NCBI GenBank assembly: GCA_963768975.1
Contig: CAVYKB010000010.1
Span: forward strand, 124,001-188,000
Reading direction: 5' to 3'
Origin: CADCTB01 sp963768975
GTDB lineage: Bacteria; Actinomycetota; Acidimicrobiia; Acidimicrobiales; AC-14
Length of the DNA: 64,000 bases
Part shown: one piece after another, positions 7,843 to 16,581 of the stretch
Position numbering within the stretch: the first letter of the stretch is position 1
How the letters are laid out: every line of letters begins with the position of its first letter
Made by a program: the position numbers and the translations under genes
Notes under the pieces: model-generated
What the model was told of the DNA's origin: nothing
The model's input: the letters and a program-made list of their open reading frames with translations, nothing else
Databases searched by the model: none

Positions 7843-8880
7843 TCAGCTCTTCGGCTGGTAGTCCAGGAGCAGCAGGTCGTCGATCCTCGGCTTGGTCGTG
7901 ATCACGCCCTGGGAGAGCATCATCTCCGCCGCCCCCTCGAACTGGGCCTTGCGGGTCTGATCGAAGCGCCACACCGCGCCGACGTTCTCCAGCACCGCCT
8001 TGTAGACCGCGTCGGTGTACTCGAACTGCTCGACGAGCAGTTTTCGCCACGGCTCCGGGGCGTTCACCCCATTGGGGGTGAAGTACTCGGCGGCGTCGCG
8101 CTGCATCTTGGCCACCGCGGTGAGCAGGTCGGCGTCGTTGAGGTTCTTGGGCGCGGCCCACATGGCGGTGTTGATGTCGCCGGCGGGGGTGCCGTACACC
8201 TCGTTGATCCGGATCCCCCGGCCCGACACCACGCTCTGGGTGCACAGCGGCTCGGTACCCATGTAGGCGTCGACGTCGCCCCGCTCCAGGACCGCGGGCT
8301 GGTCGGCAAAGGCCACGGGAACCGCGGTGACGTCGCGGTCGAACTTGAGGCCGACCTTCTCGAGCGCGGCATTGATGGCGAGTACCTGGACGCCGGGCGG
8401 CGGGAGCGCGACCTTCTTGCCCTTGAGGTCGGCGACGGTTTTGATTCCCCGGTCGGATCGGGCGATGAGGCCGATTCCCTGCCGGGAGCACATCGAAATG
8501 ACTTTGGCCTTCAGGCCGGAGGTGGTGGCCTCGATCATGGTGTTGTAGTAACCCATCAGCCCGAAGTCGAGCTCGCCGGCGGCCAGCAGCCGGCTGATCT
8601 CCGCTGCGCTGGTGACGATCACCGGCTTCACGGTCAGCCCGGGCGGGGCGAAGCGCTGCCACTCCAGCATCGACGACGCGTGGTTCCGGGCGTACACCGC
8701 GGTGGTGATCGTCTTGCCGCCGAAGTCCTTGGCCGCGGCCTGGCCGGCGGCGGGCGCGGTCGTCGTGCCGGTCGTGGCGGTGTCGTCGTCGCTGCCGCAC
8801 GCGGCGAGGGCGAATGCGGCCGCCGCACCGCCGGCCGCAAGGCCGAGAAACCGCCGCCGACTCAGGTCTTCTTGGGTCAC
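7843..8880 (-). CDS. ABC importer substrate-binding lipoprotein (NrtA/SsuA-like)
   Basis: A protein of 345 residues from GTG 8880. The N-terminus DLSRRRFLGLAAGGAAAAFA carries a twin-arginine motif followed by the lipobox AAC, so it is likely exported folded by Tat and then lipid-anchored. Beyond the threonine-rich linker, ITTAVYARNHASSMLEWQRF and ELDFGLMGYYNTMIEA resemble the NMT1/SBP_bac_9 binding fold used for nitrate, sulfonates, taurine or thiamine precursors. The true ligand is unknown. A longer open frame to 8967 exists but would bury the signal peptide. It is the first gene of the operon binding protein - permease - ATPase - methyltransferase. Confidence 0.83.
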   Translation of the reverse strand: MTQEDLSRRRFLGLAAGGAAAAFALAACGSDDDTATTGTTTAPAAGQAAAKDFGGKTITTAVYARNHASSMLEWQRFAPPGLTVKPVIVTSAAEISRLLAAGELDFGLMGYYNTMIEATTSGLKAKVISMCSRQGIGLIARSDRGIKTVADLKGKKVALPPPGVQVLAINAALEKVGLKFDRDVTAVPVAFADQPAVLERGDVDAYMGTEPLCTQSVVSGRGIRINEVYGTPAGDINTAMWAAPKNLNDADLLTAVAKMQRDAAEYFTPNGVNAPEPWRKLLVEQFEYTDAVYKAVLENVGAVWRFDQTRKAQFEGAAEMMLSQGVITTKPRIDDLLLLDYQPKS

Positions 8881-9028
8881 GCACGCCCTTCCACGAATCA
8901 AGATGAATTGATGACCGTAGTGGCCGCTCGGGGGACCCGCAAGCCACGGGTCATACGCTGTGACCATGGACCCGGCCCCGACCAGCTGGCGCCGGTCTGA
9001 CCAGTCCGCCGGTCATCACCGTCACCGG

Positions 9029-9415
9029 TTACGCCTCGATGAGGTGGCAGTAGGTACCGTCGCCGGCCCGCGACCGCCGGGCCCGCTCCGACAGCCGGCG
9101 CAGGTCGGCCTGCATCTGCTCCAAGGCCGCGATCTGGTCAGCCAGCTGGCGGGCGCGCCGGTCGACCAGATCGAGCACGTGCCCGCATGGCTCCTCGCCC
9201 CGGTCGCGGAGGGACAGGATCTCGCCGATCTCGGTGAGGCTGAAGCCGACGGCCTGGGCCGCCCGGACGAACCGGAGCCGTTCGCCGGCGGACGCGTCGT
9301 ACTCCCGGTAGCCGTTGGCCTGGCGAACCGGCGCCGGCAGGAGGCCGATCCCCTCGTAGTACCTGATGGTCTTGGCCGGCACCGAGGCCTGGTCGGCCAG
9401 CTCTCCGATACGCAC
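9029..9415 (-). CDS. MerR family regulator, metal- or redox-type
   Basis: A 128-residue protein with a MerR HTH (RIGELADQASVPAKTIRYYE, GIGLLPAPVR, NGYREY) and a long dimerisation helix (RARQLADQIAALEQMQADLR). Cysteines are at about 77 (EEPCGHV) and 123 (TYCHLIEA), both positions used for metal ligands in the CueR/ZntR/MerR group. Only two are present, so the inducer could be a thiol-binding metal or oxidative stress. The start is GTG 9415, because residues upstream do not match the family. It is divergent from the thioredoxin-like gene, with a typical MerR-type operator between them. Confidence 0.8.
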   Translation of the reverse strand: MRIGELADQASVPAKTIRYYEGIGLLPAPVRQANGYREYDASAGERLRFVRAAQAVGFSLTEIGEILSLRDRGEEPCGHVLDLVDRRARQLADQIAALEQMQADLRRLSERARRSRAGDGTYCHLIEA

Positions 9416-9417
9416 GC

Positions 9418-9449
9418 TTGACCTTCCAGTCTGGTGGAATGTGTACCGT
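9418..9449 (+). promoter_or_regulatory. MerR-type promoter with long spacer and inverted repeat
   Basis: A -35 TTGACC (9418-9423) and a -10 TACCGT (9444-9449) are separated by 20 bp, the unusually long spacing MerR regulators act upon. The spacer holds a dyad, ACCTTCCA and TGGAATGT separated by six bases (9421-9442), close to the CueR-type ACCTTCC/GGAAGGT operator. ATG 9456 of the thioredoxin-like gene is only 6 nt past the -10, so the transcript should be leaderless. Confidence 0.7.
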
Positions 9450-9455
9450 CGCATC

Positions 9456-9728
9456 ATGGCTCAACGAATCGAAATCTTCAGCGCCGGCTGTCCCATGTGC
9501 GAGACGGCCGAGGCCCGGGTGCGCGAGCTGGCCGGCTCGCACCAGGAGGTCGTGGTGCACGACCTCAGCGCCGACCGCAATGCGGCTGCGGTGGACCGCG
9601 CCGAGGAGTATGGCGTGAACGTCGTCCCCGCGATCGTCGTGGACGGCCGGCTCCTCGGCTGCTGCCGCACCCCCGGTGTCGACCCCCACCAGCTGGTCGC
9701 CGCCGGCGTGGGCCGACCGCACGGGTGA
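9456..9728 (+). CDS. Small thioredoxin/glutaredoxin-like protein
   Basis: A 90-residue protein with an N-terminal redox motif, FSAGCPMC (Cys 12 and 15), and a cis-proline region VVPAIVVDGR, the thioredoxin-fold layout. Further cysteines occur in LLGCCRTPG. It may act as a thiol-disulfide reductase or as a metal-binding partner. The adjacent divergent MerR gene and the operator upstream suggest it is induced by a metal or by thiol stress. It ends with a GTGA overlap with the lipoprotein gene, so they are coupled. Confidence 0.75.
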   Translation: MAQRIEIFSAGCPMCETAEARVRELAGSHQEVVVHDLSADRNAAAVDRAEEYGVNVVPAIVVDGRLLGCCRTPGVDPHQLVAAGVGRPHG

Positions 9729-10093
9729 GGCGCCTGGCCGCCCTCGTCGTGGCCGGCGCCCTCTTCGCCTGCGGTGGCGGTGACGACACCAGTGGGTCGC
9801 CCGACGACGACCCGGTGCTGCGCCCCGGCGACGTGGTCCAGGTGTCTACCGCCTGTCGCGAGGCTTTTGACACCGGCCACATGCGCGAGCAGGCCGGCAC
9901 GCCCACGGCCGAAGCGTTCCTGCCCTCCATCCGGACCTGCTCCAGCCTTGCCGAGTGGTCCTCGGCCGCGCGCAACGCCGGCACCCGCCTGAACGGTCAG
10001 GAACCCCGGTTTGTCAACGGCGTCTGCACCTCCGCCGGCGACGCCGCCACCCAGGCCACGCCGATCTGCGTCCAGGCCAAGGCGGAGGCCTAG
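9725..10093 (+). CDS. Putative small lipoprotein
   Basis: A protein of 122 residues from a GTG that overlaps the previous stop (GTGA). The N-terminus VRRLAALVVAGALFACGGG is a lipoprotein signal with lipobox LFAC. The mature part has five cysteines spread along it (ACREAF, RTCSSL, GVCTSAG, PICVQ), which may form disulfides outside the cell. I do not recognise a family. It sits in the putative MerR-regulated pair with the thioredoxin-like gene, so a role in metal or thiol stress is possible but only by position. Its stop overlaps the convergent exopolyphosphatase stop by 4 nt. Confidence 0.6.
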   Translation: MRRLAALVVAGALFACGGGDDTSGSPDDDPVLRPGDVVQVSTACREAFDTGHMREQAGTPTAEAFLPSIRTCSSLAEWSSAARNAGTRLNGQEPRFVNGVCTSAGDAATQATPICVQAKAEA

Positions 10094-11619
10094 CCCGGCA
10101 CGACGTCGAGGCGCCGGCGGAAGACACGCTCGAACAGCTCGCGCTTGCGGCGGGCGCCCCACAGCTCGATGGCGATGTCGGTGCCCGACCGGGCCACGAG
10201 GCGGGCGCGGTCGCCGTCGAGCACCACCTCGATGACGGTCACGTTGCCGGACCGGCCCCGGTCCAGGCCGTCGGCGACGCGCAGCAGAGCGGCGAGGCGG
10301 GTGACCCGGTCGCGCTCCTGGTCGTCGAGGGCGCCGAAGGGCTCGTGGGAGGCCTTGGGTGTGCCGCCGCGGTGGGCCCGGGCCAGGGCGGCCACGATGT
10401 CGACTTCCGCCGGCGTGAAGCCACGCAGCTTGCCGTGCTGGATGAGGTAGGCGGAGTGCTTGTGATGGGACTCGGTGGAGACGTGCTCGCCGATGTCGTG
10501 GAGCAGGCCGGCGTGCTCCAGGAGCTCACGGTCGCCGGCGGCGAGGCCATGGAGCGAGGCGGTCTGGTCGAACAGGTCGAGGGCCAGGCGGGCGGTCTGG
10601 CGGCCGTGGACCTCGTCCCAGTTGCAGCGCCGGGCCAGTTGGAGCACCGACGTGTGCCGGATGGCCCCGGGGTCGCCCGACCAGTCGGCGGCCTCGTGGC
10701 GGGGGATGGCATCGAGCACGATGCCCTCCCGCAGGGCCCACTCGCTCACCGTCATCCGGTCGAACCCGAACAGCTCCATGGCGGTGAGGAGCACGGTGGA
10801 GCCGGTGGCGATGATGTCGGCCCGCTTGGCCTCCAGGCCCGGCATCGAGGCTCGCTCCGCCGACCGCTTCGCCAGCAGCTCCTCGTGGAGGGGGAGCAGC
10901 TCGTCTCGGCTGAAGCTGAACTGGTTGATCGACCGGGGCACGTTTCCCGTGCGCCGGGCTGCGACCATGCGGGCCAGGTCGCAGAAGGTGCCGCTGCTGC
11001 CGACGGCCATAGCCGGCTTCAGGCGAGCGACATCGTCGGCCAGGGGGGCGAGCACGCTGGTCACCCGCTTCTCCAGCCGGCGGACGTCATCGGCGCTCAG
11101 GGGGTCGCCGGTGACCAGCTCGGCCGACAGCCGGGCCACGCCCAGCGGCACGCTGGCCACGAGGCCCAGTGCCGACCGGTCGCCGACCATGACCTCGAGG
11201 CTGCCGCCGCCCAGGTCCAGGCACAGCGCCGGCCCGGGGTCGATGACCACGGCCGCCTTCACCGCCTCGAAGATGAGCCGGGCCTCCTCCTGGCCGCTGA
11301 TGACCCGCACGTCGACGCCGGCCTCGGCGGCCATGCGGTCGACCACCTCGCCGCCGTTCTCGGCCTCCCGCAGGGCCGCCGTGGCCCGGGCGTGGATCTC
11401 CTCGGTGCCGGCGCCGGCGGCCAGCTTGCGGAAGCGGGCGACGGTGTCGACGGCGCGATCGGCGAGCGCGTCGGGGATGCGGCCCTCGCGACCGACGGCG
11501 TCGCCCAGGCGCAGCATCTCCTTCTCCCGGATGAGCGGGGCGAACGTGCCGTCGGGGTGGGCGTCGACGACGAGGAGGTGGAAGGAGTTCGATCCGAGGT
11601 CGAACGCGGCGATGCGCAT
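10090..11619 (-). CDS. ppx: Ppx/GppA exopolyphosphatase
   Basis: A 509-residue protein of the ASKHA fold. N-terminal motifs are IAAFDLGSNSFHLLVVD and LCLDLGGGSLE; the C-terminal half is an HD-like domain with HAGLLHDIGEHV and KHSAYLI. It removes terminal phosphates from polyphosphate or the pentaphosphate of (p)ppGpp. It is the last gene of a minus-strand run: PPK - CYTH/CHAD - Nudix - SixA - Ppx. Pairing with PPK suggests turnover of polyphosphate. The start ATG 11619 lies 11 nt after the SixA stop. Confidence 0.9.
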   Translation of the reverse strand: MRIAAFDLGSNSFHLLVVDAHPDGTFAPLIREKEMLRLGDAVGREGRIPDALADRAVDTVARFRKLAAGAGTEEIHARATAALREAENGGEVVDRMAAEAGVDVRVISGQEEARLIFEAVKAAVVIDPGPALCLDLGGGSLEVMVGDRSALGLVASVPLGVARLSAELVTGDPLSADDVRRLEKRVTSVLAPLADDVARLKPAMAVGSSGTFCDLARMVAARRTGNVPRSINQFSFSRDELLPLHEELLAKRSAERASMPGLEAKRADIIATGSTVLLTAMELFGFDRMTVSEWALREGIVLDAIPRHEAADWSGDPGAIRHTSVLQLARRCNWDEVHGRQTARLALDLFDQTASLHGLAAGDRELLEHAGLLHDIGEHVSTESHHKHSAYLIQHGKLRGFTPAEVDIVAALARAHRGGTPKASHEPFGALDDQERDRVTRLAALLRVADGLDRGRSGNVTVIEVVLDGDRARLVARSGTDIAIELWGARRKRELFERVFRRRLDVVPG

Positions 11620-11630
11620 GTGCTGCGAGG

Positions 11631-12068
11631 TTAGGGCTCCGGGGCGGCGATGTGGCGGGTGCCGGCCTCCTCGAGCACCCAGGTCGCACCCTTGCGGGTG
11701 TAGTCGTGGCGATCGATGCCCAGGGCGTCGAGCACCTCCTCGACCACGTCGCCGTGGCTGCAGAGGACGGTGAAGCCGGGCTCGGCAAGGAGGCGCCGGG
11801 CGAGGGCCACGCCGGCCCGCCCCTCGCCCTCGGCCAGGTCGTCGCACGGCTCAACGGCGAGGCCGCGGGCCGCGGCCAGTGGCGCCACGGTCTGGGTGCA
11901 GCGCAGGTACGGGCTGGAAAGCACCCGGTCGATCTCGAAGCCGGCGAGCAGCTTTACCAGGGCGCCGGCTTGGACCTCGCCCCTGGGTGAGATCGGCCGG
12001 AGGTCGTCGGGTGCGTCCCAGCGGTCCCGGTCGCCGGCTTTGGCATGGCGCACAAGCAGAAGACTCAC
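11631..12068 (-). CDS. SixA-type histidine phosphatase
   Basis: A protein of 145 residues. The N-terminus is LLLVRHAKAGDRDRWDAP (catalytic RH), followed by VLSSPYLRCTQTVAPL and VLCSHGDVVEEVL, which hold the second catalytic arginine and histidine. In mycobacteria, MutT1 carries a Nudix domain and such a phosphatase in one protein. Here the two domains are separate genes overlapping as GTGA, and they sit next to PPK just as mutT1 sits next to ppk in Mycobacterium. It may therefore act on nucleotide products of the Nudix protein. Confidence 0.82.
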   Translation of the reverse strand: MSLLLVRHAKAGDRDRWDAPDDLRPISPRGEVQAGALVKLLAGFEIDRVLSSPYLRCTQTVAPLAAARGLAVEPCDDLAEGEGRAGVALARRLLAEPGFTVLCSHGDVVEEVLDALGIDRHDYTRKGATWVLEEAGTRHIAAPEP

Positions 12069-12463
12069 AGTCCGTCCAGCACGGGTCGGTCCCGCGGGTA
12101 GGTGAGCTGCCCGGCCGCCTCCTCGACCGTGATCCACCGGATCTCGTCGACCTCGTCGCTCGGCGTGAACTCGCCGCCGGCAGGCGTCATGGTCCAGTAC
12201 CGGACCTGCTTGGGCCGACCCTTCCGGTCGACGTAGGACGTCTGGGCGATCTCCGGCCCCAGGGTGCAGCGCAGGCCGGTCTCTTCCTCGACCTCCCGCA
12301 GGGCCGCCGAGGCATGGTCCTCCCCGGTCGCCAGCTTGCCCTTGGGCAGCGACCAGTCGTCGTAGCGCGGCCGGTGGACGATCAGGACCTCCACGTCGCC
12401 GGTCGGCGACCGCCGCCACACCACTCCGCCGGCGGCTTGAACCACCGCAGCCGTCACATCCAT
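12065..12463 (-). CDS. Nudix hydrolase (MutT1 N-domain-like)
   Basis: A 132-residue protein. The Nudix box is complete, from GKLATGED to REVEEETGL (residues about 45-67). The start MDVTAAVVQAAGGVVWR fits families that remove oxidised or stray nucleotides; longer in-frame extension upstream is low-complexity and overlaps the CHAD gene, so ATG 12463 is used. It overlaps the CYTH-CHAD stop by 10 nt and the SixA start by 4 nt. Its nearest relation by gene order is mycobacterial MutT1 (8-oxo-dGTP and diadenosine polyphosphate hydrolysis). Confidence 0.8.
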   Translation of the reverse strand: MDVTAAVVQAAGGVVWRRSPTGDVEVLIVHRPRYDDWSLPKGKLATGEDHASAALREVEEETGLRCTLGPEIAQTSYVDRKGRPKQVRYWTMTPAGGEFTPSDEVDEIRWITVEEAAGQLTYPRDRPVLDGL

Positions 12464-13947
12464 GAGCGCAGCTTCTCCGCCGAGACCCTCTTCCACGCCT
12501 TCGGCCAGCGCCGCCGCCCGGCGGCGGCCTCGGCCATCTGCACGGCGATGAGCTCGCCGGCGGCCAGGCTCACGCCGGCGTCGGCGCCCTCGACCACGGC
12601 CCGCAGCCACGCCTCGGCGACCACCGCGTCCTGGTGCTCACCGAGCACCTCCTGCAGGTCGGCCACTGCCTTGGCGAAGGCCGCCGCCTTCTTGCCGACG
12701 AGAGGGGCGGCGGCCTCGGCCGCGTAGCGCGTGCGCTTGGCCAGGATGCGGATCTGGTGCAGGTCGGTGTCGGAAGGGTCGGGCGGGAGGGCCTCGACCG
12801 CCTTGCGCAGCTTCCGCCACGGCCCGGCCACCAGGCCGGGCACCACTTCGGCCGCCGGCGCCTGCGCCGCCTTCCGGCACCGGGGCTGGCGGGCAGCGTC
12901 GATGAGCTGCTCCAGCACTGCGACGTAGCGGGGGCCCTTCATGGCCTCGATGAGCTCGGCCCGGGCCTGGTCGCGGTCCGTCGCCAGGCGGCGGAAGATG
13001 GGCGCGAGGGCGCCGGTATCGGGCTCGGGGAGGGCGGCGGCCTGGCGGCGGAGCCGAGCGATCAGGACGTCGGCGTCGCGGACCGCCCCGAGGGCGCCGC
13101 CCAGCCACCGCAGCTCCTCCCACAGCGATGACACCCACTCCTCGTCCAGCAACGGTGCGAAGGTGCGCAGGTCCGAGCGCAGCCGGCGGGTGCCCACCCG
13201 CGCCTGGTGGACGTCCTCGGGGTCGTCGCCGATGCGGACGCCGGGATCGTGGCGCATGATGCGGTCGACTGCGGCGCTCATGGCCTGGCGGACCAGGTCG
13301 GCGGCCGATGGCTTCTTGCCCAGGGTGACCAGCTCCACCTCGGGGGGCGCCAGCGCCCGCGACCCGAGGGCCCGGATGACCTTGGGGGTGGAGTCCGGTT
13401 CGCCGGCGCCGGCCTCCCGCAGCGAGGCGACGACGGTCTCCAGCAGGCCGGCCGGTGGCCTGGCGCCGAGCTCCACCTCCACTTCACGGAACCGGGTGGC
13501 CACCCGCCCGCCGTGGAGGACCGACACCTCGTCGTCGACCACCTCGGCCACGACCGCGCCCTCGCCGTCGACGAGGTCGACCCCCGTGCGCACCGTGCGG
13601 ATGCGGGCCACCGGCACGAGGGGAGTCTCCCGGGCATAGGCCTGGATGAGCGACGTCACTCCCGCCGGCATGCGAGCGGCGGCGCCTTCGAAGCTCAGCT
13701 CGCGGCGCACCAGCGCCGGCCCTTCCTCGCCCTCGGGCAGCTTGACCGTCCACCCGTTCCCATCCCCCGTGCGGTGGCGGACGGTCACCCCCCACCGGGC
13801 CAGTCGCAGGTCGGCGGTGTCGTAGTAGACGGCCATGAGCGTGCGAGGCACGCGGGCGATGGCGCTCACGCCGTCAGCCACTCCGTCGAGGGCGGGGAGC
13901 TCGAAGCCGGCCCACGCCCCCATCTTCACCTCGGTCTCGGTGCTCAC
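12454..13947 (-). CDS. CYTH-CHAD domain protein
   Basis: A 497-residue protein with two domains. The N-terminal CYTH domain (residues about 1-190) begins with the diagnostic STETEVKM; such domains bind triphosphates and divalent metal. The C-terminal CHAD domain (about 220-490) is helical and histidine/arginine-rich, with VHQARVGTRRLRSDLRTF and HQIRILAKRTRYAAEA. CHAD domains bind polyphosphate and are often found on polyphosphate granules. Its place next to ppk and ppx supports a link to polyphosphate, for example hydrolysis or granule binding. The stop of PPK overlaps its GTG start by 4 nt. Confidence 0.85.
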   Translation of the reverse strand: MSTETEVKMGAWAGFELPALDGVADGVSAIARVPRTLMAVYYDTADLRLARWGVTVRHRTGDGNGWTVKLPEGEEGPALVRRELSFEGAAARMPAGVTSLIQAYARETPLVPVARIRTVRTGVDLVDGEGAVVAEVVDDEVSVLHGGRVATRFREVEVELGARPPAGLLETVVASLREAGAGEPDSTPKVIRALGSRALAPPEVELVTLGKKPSAADLVRQAMSAAVDRIMRHDPGVRIGDDPEDVHQARVGTRRLRSDLRTFAPLLDEEWVSSLWEELRWLGGALGAVRDADVLIARLRRQAAALPEPDTGALAPIFRRLATDRDQARAELIEAMKGPRYVAVLEQLIDAARQPRCRKAAQAPAAEVVPGLVAGPWRKLRKAVEALPPDPSDTDLHQIRILAKRTRYAAEAAAPLVGKKAAAFAKAVADLQEVLGEHQDAVVAEAWLRAVVEGADAGVSLAAGELIAVQMAEAAAGRRRWPKAWKRVSAEKLRSWM

Positions 13948-16058
13948 CCCTCGGGCCGGCGCCGGCGGGCTCGCTCGAAGGCCAGCTCCTGCAGGCGGAG
14001 GTGGGTGTTCGCTCCCTTCTCGGTGGGGACCTTGCTCCAGCTCCCGTCGCCAGCCAGCATCCAGGCCAGGGTGTCGTCGTCCCGGTTCACGTCGAGGATC
14101 TCCTGCAGGCGGCCTTGCAGGTCGCGGTCGAATATCGGGGTCATGGCCTCCACCCGCCGGTCCAGGTTGCGGGGCATGAGGTCGGCGGAGCCGATGACAT
14201 AGTGGCGTTCGCGGCGCTCGCCAAAGGCGAGGATCCGGGAGTGCTCCAGGAAGCGGCCGACGATCGACCGGACGCGGATGTTCTCCGAGAGGCCGGGCAC
14301 GCCGGGGCGGAGGCAGCAGATGCCTCGGACGATCAGGTCGATGCTCACGCCGGCCTGCGACGCCTCGTACAGGGCGTCGATGACCGTCGTGTCCACCAGG
14401 CTGTTCATCTTCATCACGATGCGCCCGGCCCCGTCGGGGTCGTCGCGCTCGCCGGCGATGAGGTCGAGGATGGACTGGCGGAGGCCGGCGGGGGCGACGA
14501 GGAGCCGGCGGTACTCGGTCTGGCGGCTGTACCCGGTGAGGTAGTTGAACAGCTCGGCCAGGTCGGCTCCCAGCTCGGGGTCGGCGGAGAGCAGCCCGAT
14601 GTCCTCGTAGATCCGGGCCGTCTTGGGGTTGTAGTTGCCGGTGCCCACGTGGCAGTAGTGGCGGATGCTGTCGCCCTCCTCCCGCACCACCAGGGCGGTC
14701 TTGGTGTGGGTCTTCAGGCCGACGAGGCCGTAGACGACGTGCACGCCGGCCTCCTCCAGGGCGCGGGCCCAGGCGATGTTGGCCTGCTCGTCGAAGCGGG
14801 CCTTGAGCTCGACGAGGGCGGCGACCTGCTTGCCGGTCTCCGCCGCCCGGATCAGCGCCTTGATGATCGGGCTGTCGCCGGAGGTGCGGTAGAGGGTCTG
14901 CTTGATGGCCAGGACCTGCGGGTCCTTCGACGCCTGCTCGATGAAGGTCACCACCGACGTCGAGAAGGAGTCGTACGGGTGGTGGACGAGCACCTCCCGC
15001 TCACGCAGGACGGCGAAGACGTCCTTGGCATCGCCGTCCTCGTCAACCAGCACGGGCTGGGTGACCCCGACCCAGGAGGAGTCCTTGAGCTCGGGGCGGT
15101 CCAGGTCGTAGACGGCCATGAGCCCGCCCAGCTCCAGCGGCCCGTCGACGACGTACACGTCGTCGGCCTCGAGCTCGAGCTCCCGCATCAGCAGCTCGCG
15201 GGTCTCCTCGCCCATGGTGGTCGAGACCTCGAGGCGCACGGCGCGGCCGAAGCGGCGCCGGCGTAGCTCCAGCTCGACCGCGGCCAGCAGATCGTCGGTC
15301 TCCTCCTCGTCCTCCAGGGTGACGTCGGCGTTGCGGGTGACGCGGAAAGTGTCGTGCTCTTCGATCTCCATGCCCGGGAACAGGGTGTCCAGGTGGGCGG
15401 CCATGAGCTGCTCGACGGCGACGAACCGCTCGCCGTCGGGCATGACGACGAACCGGGGGAGCAGCGGGGGCACCTTGACCCGGGCGAAGCGGCGGGCGCC
15501 ATTGCTCGGGTCGCGCACGCTCACCGCCAGGTTCAGCGACAGGTTGGAGATGTAGGGGAACGGGTGGCCGGGGTCGACGGCGAGGGGGGTGAGGACGGGG
15601 AAGATGCGGCGGTGGAAGACGTCGACCAAATACTCGCGGTCATCCTCGTCGAGGGACTCCCAGTCCGAGAGCACGATGCCGGCGTTGCCCAGCGCCGGCA
15701 CGATGTCGCCCAGGAAGACCTCAGCCTGACGGGCGATGAGGGCCTCGATCCGCGGCCGGATGGCCATGAGCTGGTCGACGGGCGTGCGCCCGTCGGGTGA
15801 CGGGGTGGTCAGGCCGGCGGCCACCTTGTCATGGAGCGAGGCCACCCTGACCTGGAAGAACTCGTCGAGGTTGCTGCTGAAAATGGCCAGGAACTTGGCC
15901 CGCTCCAGCAGCGGCGTCTCCTCGTCCTCGGCCAGGGCCAGCACCCGGGCGTTGAAGTCCAGCCAGGACAGCTCGCGGTTGATGTACCGGGGTTGGGTGG
16001 ACAGGTCGGGCCCAGCCTCGGGGTCGCTCTCGGCAGGCGCCTGGTCCAGGTCGGTCAC
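13944..16058 (-). CDS. ppk: Polyphosphate kinase 1
   Basis: A 704-residue enzyme from GTG 16058. It has the N-terminal NRELSWLDFNARVL and SSNLDEFF, the middle SSWVGVTQPVL, and the catalytic core with the phosphorylated histidine at about residue 451 (GLKTHTKTALV). The partner residues RHYCHVGTGNYNPKTA follow. It reversibly makes inorganic polyphosphate from ATP. It is the first gene of a five-gene run ending in Ppx. Start choice is by family length; a longer open frame reaches 16274 but has no similarity. A 523-bp non-coding stretch lies upstream. Confidence 0.93.
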   Translation of the reverse strand: MTDLDQAPAESDPEAGPDLSTQPRYINRELSWLDFNARVLALAEDEETPLLERAKFLAIFSSNLDEFFQVRVASLHDKVAAGLTTPSPDGRTPVDQLMAIRPRIEALIARQAEVFLGDIVPALGNAGIVLSDWESLDEDDREYLVDVFHRRIFPVLTPLAVDPGHPFPYISNLSLNLAVSVRDPSNGARRFARVKVPPLLPRFVVMPDGERFVAVEQLMAAHLDTLFPGMEIEEHDTFRVTRNADVTLEDEEETDDLLAAVELELRRRRFGRAVRLEVSTTMGEETRELLMRELELEADDVYVVDGPLELGGLMAVYDLDRPELKDSSWVGVTQPVLVDEDGDAKDVFAVLREREVLVHHPYDSFSTSVVTFIEQASKDPQVLAIKQTLYRTSGDSPIIKALIRAAETGKQVAALVELKARFDEQANIAWARALEEAGVHVVYGLVGLKTHTKTALVVREEGDSIRHYCHVGTGNYNPKTARIYEDIGLLSADPELGADLAELFNYLTGYSRQTEYRRLLVAPAGLRQSILDLIAGERDDPDGAGRIVMKMNSLVDTTVIDALYEASQAGVSIDLIVRGICCLRPGVPGLSENIRVRSIVGRFLEHSRILAFGERRERHYVIGSADLMPRNLDRRVEAMTPIFDRDLQGRLQEILDVNRDDDTLAWMLAGDGSWSKVPTEKGANTHLRLQELAFERARRRRPEG

Positions 16059-16581
16059 TGCCAGGTGAGCGTATCTGTCACCGAACGCGAAGCGGCCCCG
16101 AGTAGCGCCGCAGCCGAAGCTGCCGAACTTCTCGGGACCGGCTTCCTGGGCATAACGCACCCGTACAGTGCCGCCCGAGGGCGAGCACCGGCCGGCCCGA
16201 TGTTCCCCGGGAGGAGCACCGGCATGTGCGTGATACCTGGCCCGGTGCTTCCCTGCGGCCGCTTGCGCAGCCACCGTTCCGTACCGGACGAGAAGCAGTA
16301 TGTACCGGGACGGGTGTGCATTGGAAGGGGCGAAACCTGGGGATTTCGAACTTGTTTCTCGGACCCGGCCCGGCGCTGTCGTGGTGCGGCGGAGCCGGGT
16401 GCCCTGTGACTCCGATGTCTAGGCGCCGGAGAAGGCGGCGGGGTGAACGTGTCCCGTCGCCAGGGCGGCGAAACACCGGACAGTGCCCCTCAGGCGTCGG
16501 GCGGGCGACGGGCGATGGCGGAGGGTTCCCGCCCGGCCACTTCGACACCTGCCGGAGTTCGCAAGGAAGGCGCCTTTCGAC
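16059..16581. other. Non-coding stretch upstream of ppk
   Basis: About 520 bp between PPK and the response regulator. Open frames here have no recognisable features and are overlapping. A single GTGAAC at about 16444 is seen, but no tandem PHO-box repeats. The inverted repeat AAGGCGCCTT (about 16566-16575) just downstream of the response-regulator stop could be a weak terminator. The rest probably carries the ppk promoter; I cannot point to it. Confidence 0.4.

Noticed and set aside
16059..16581. PHO box before ppk
   Set aside because: Only a single GTGAAC was found, with no 11-bp repeat.
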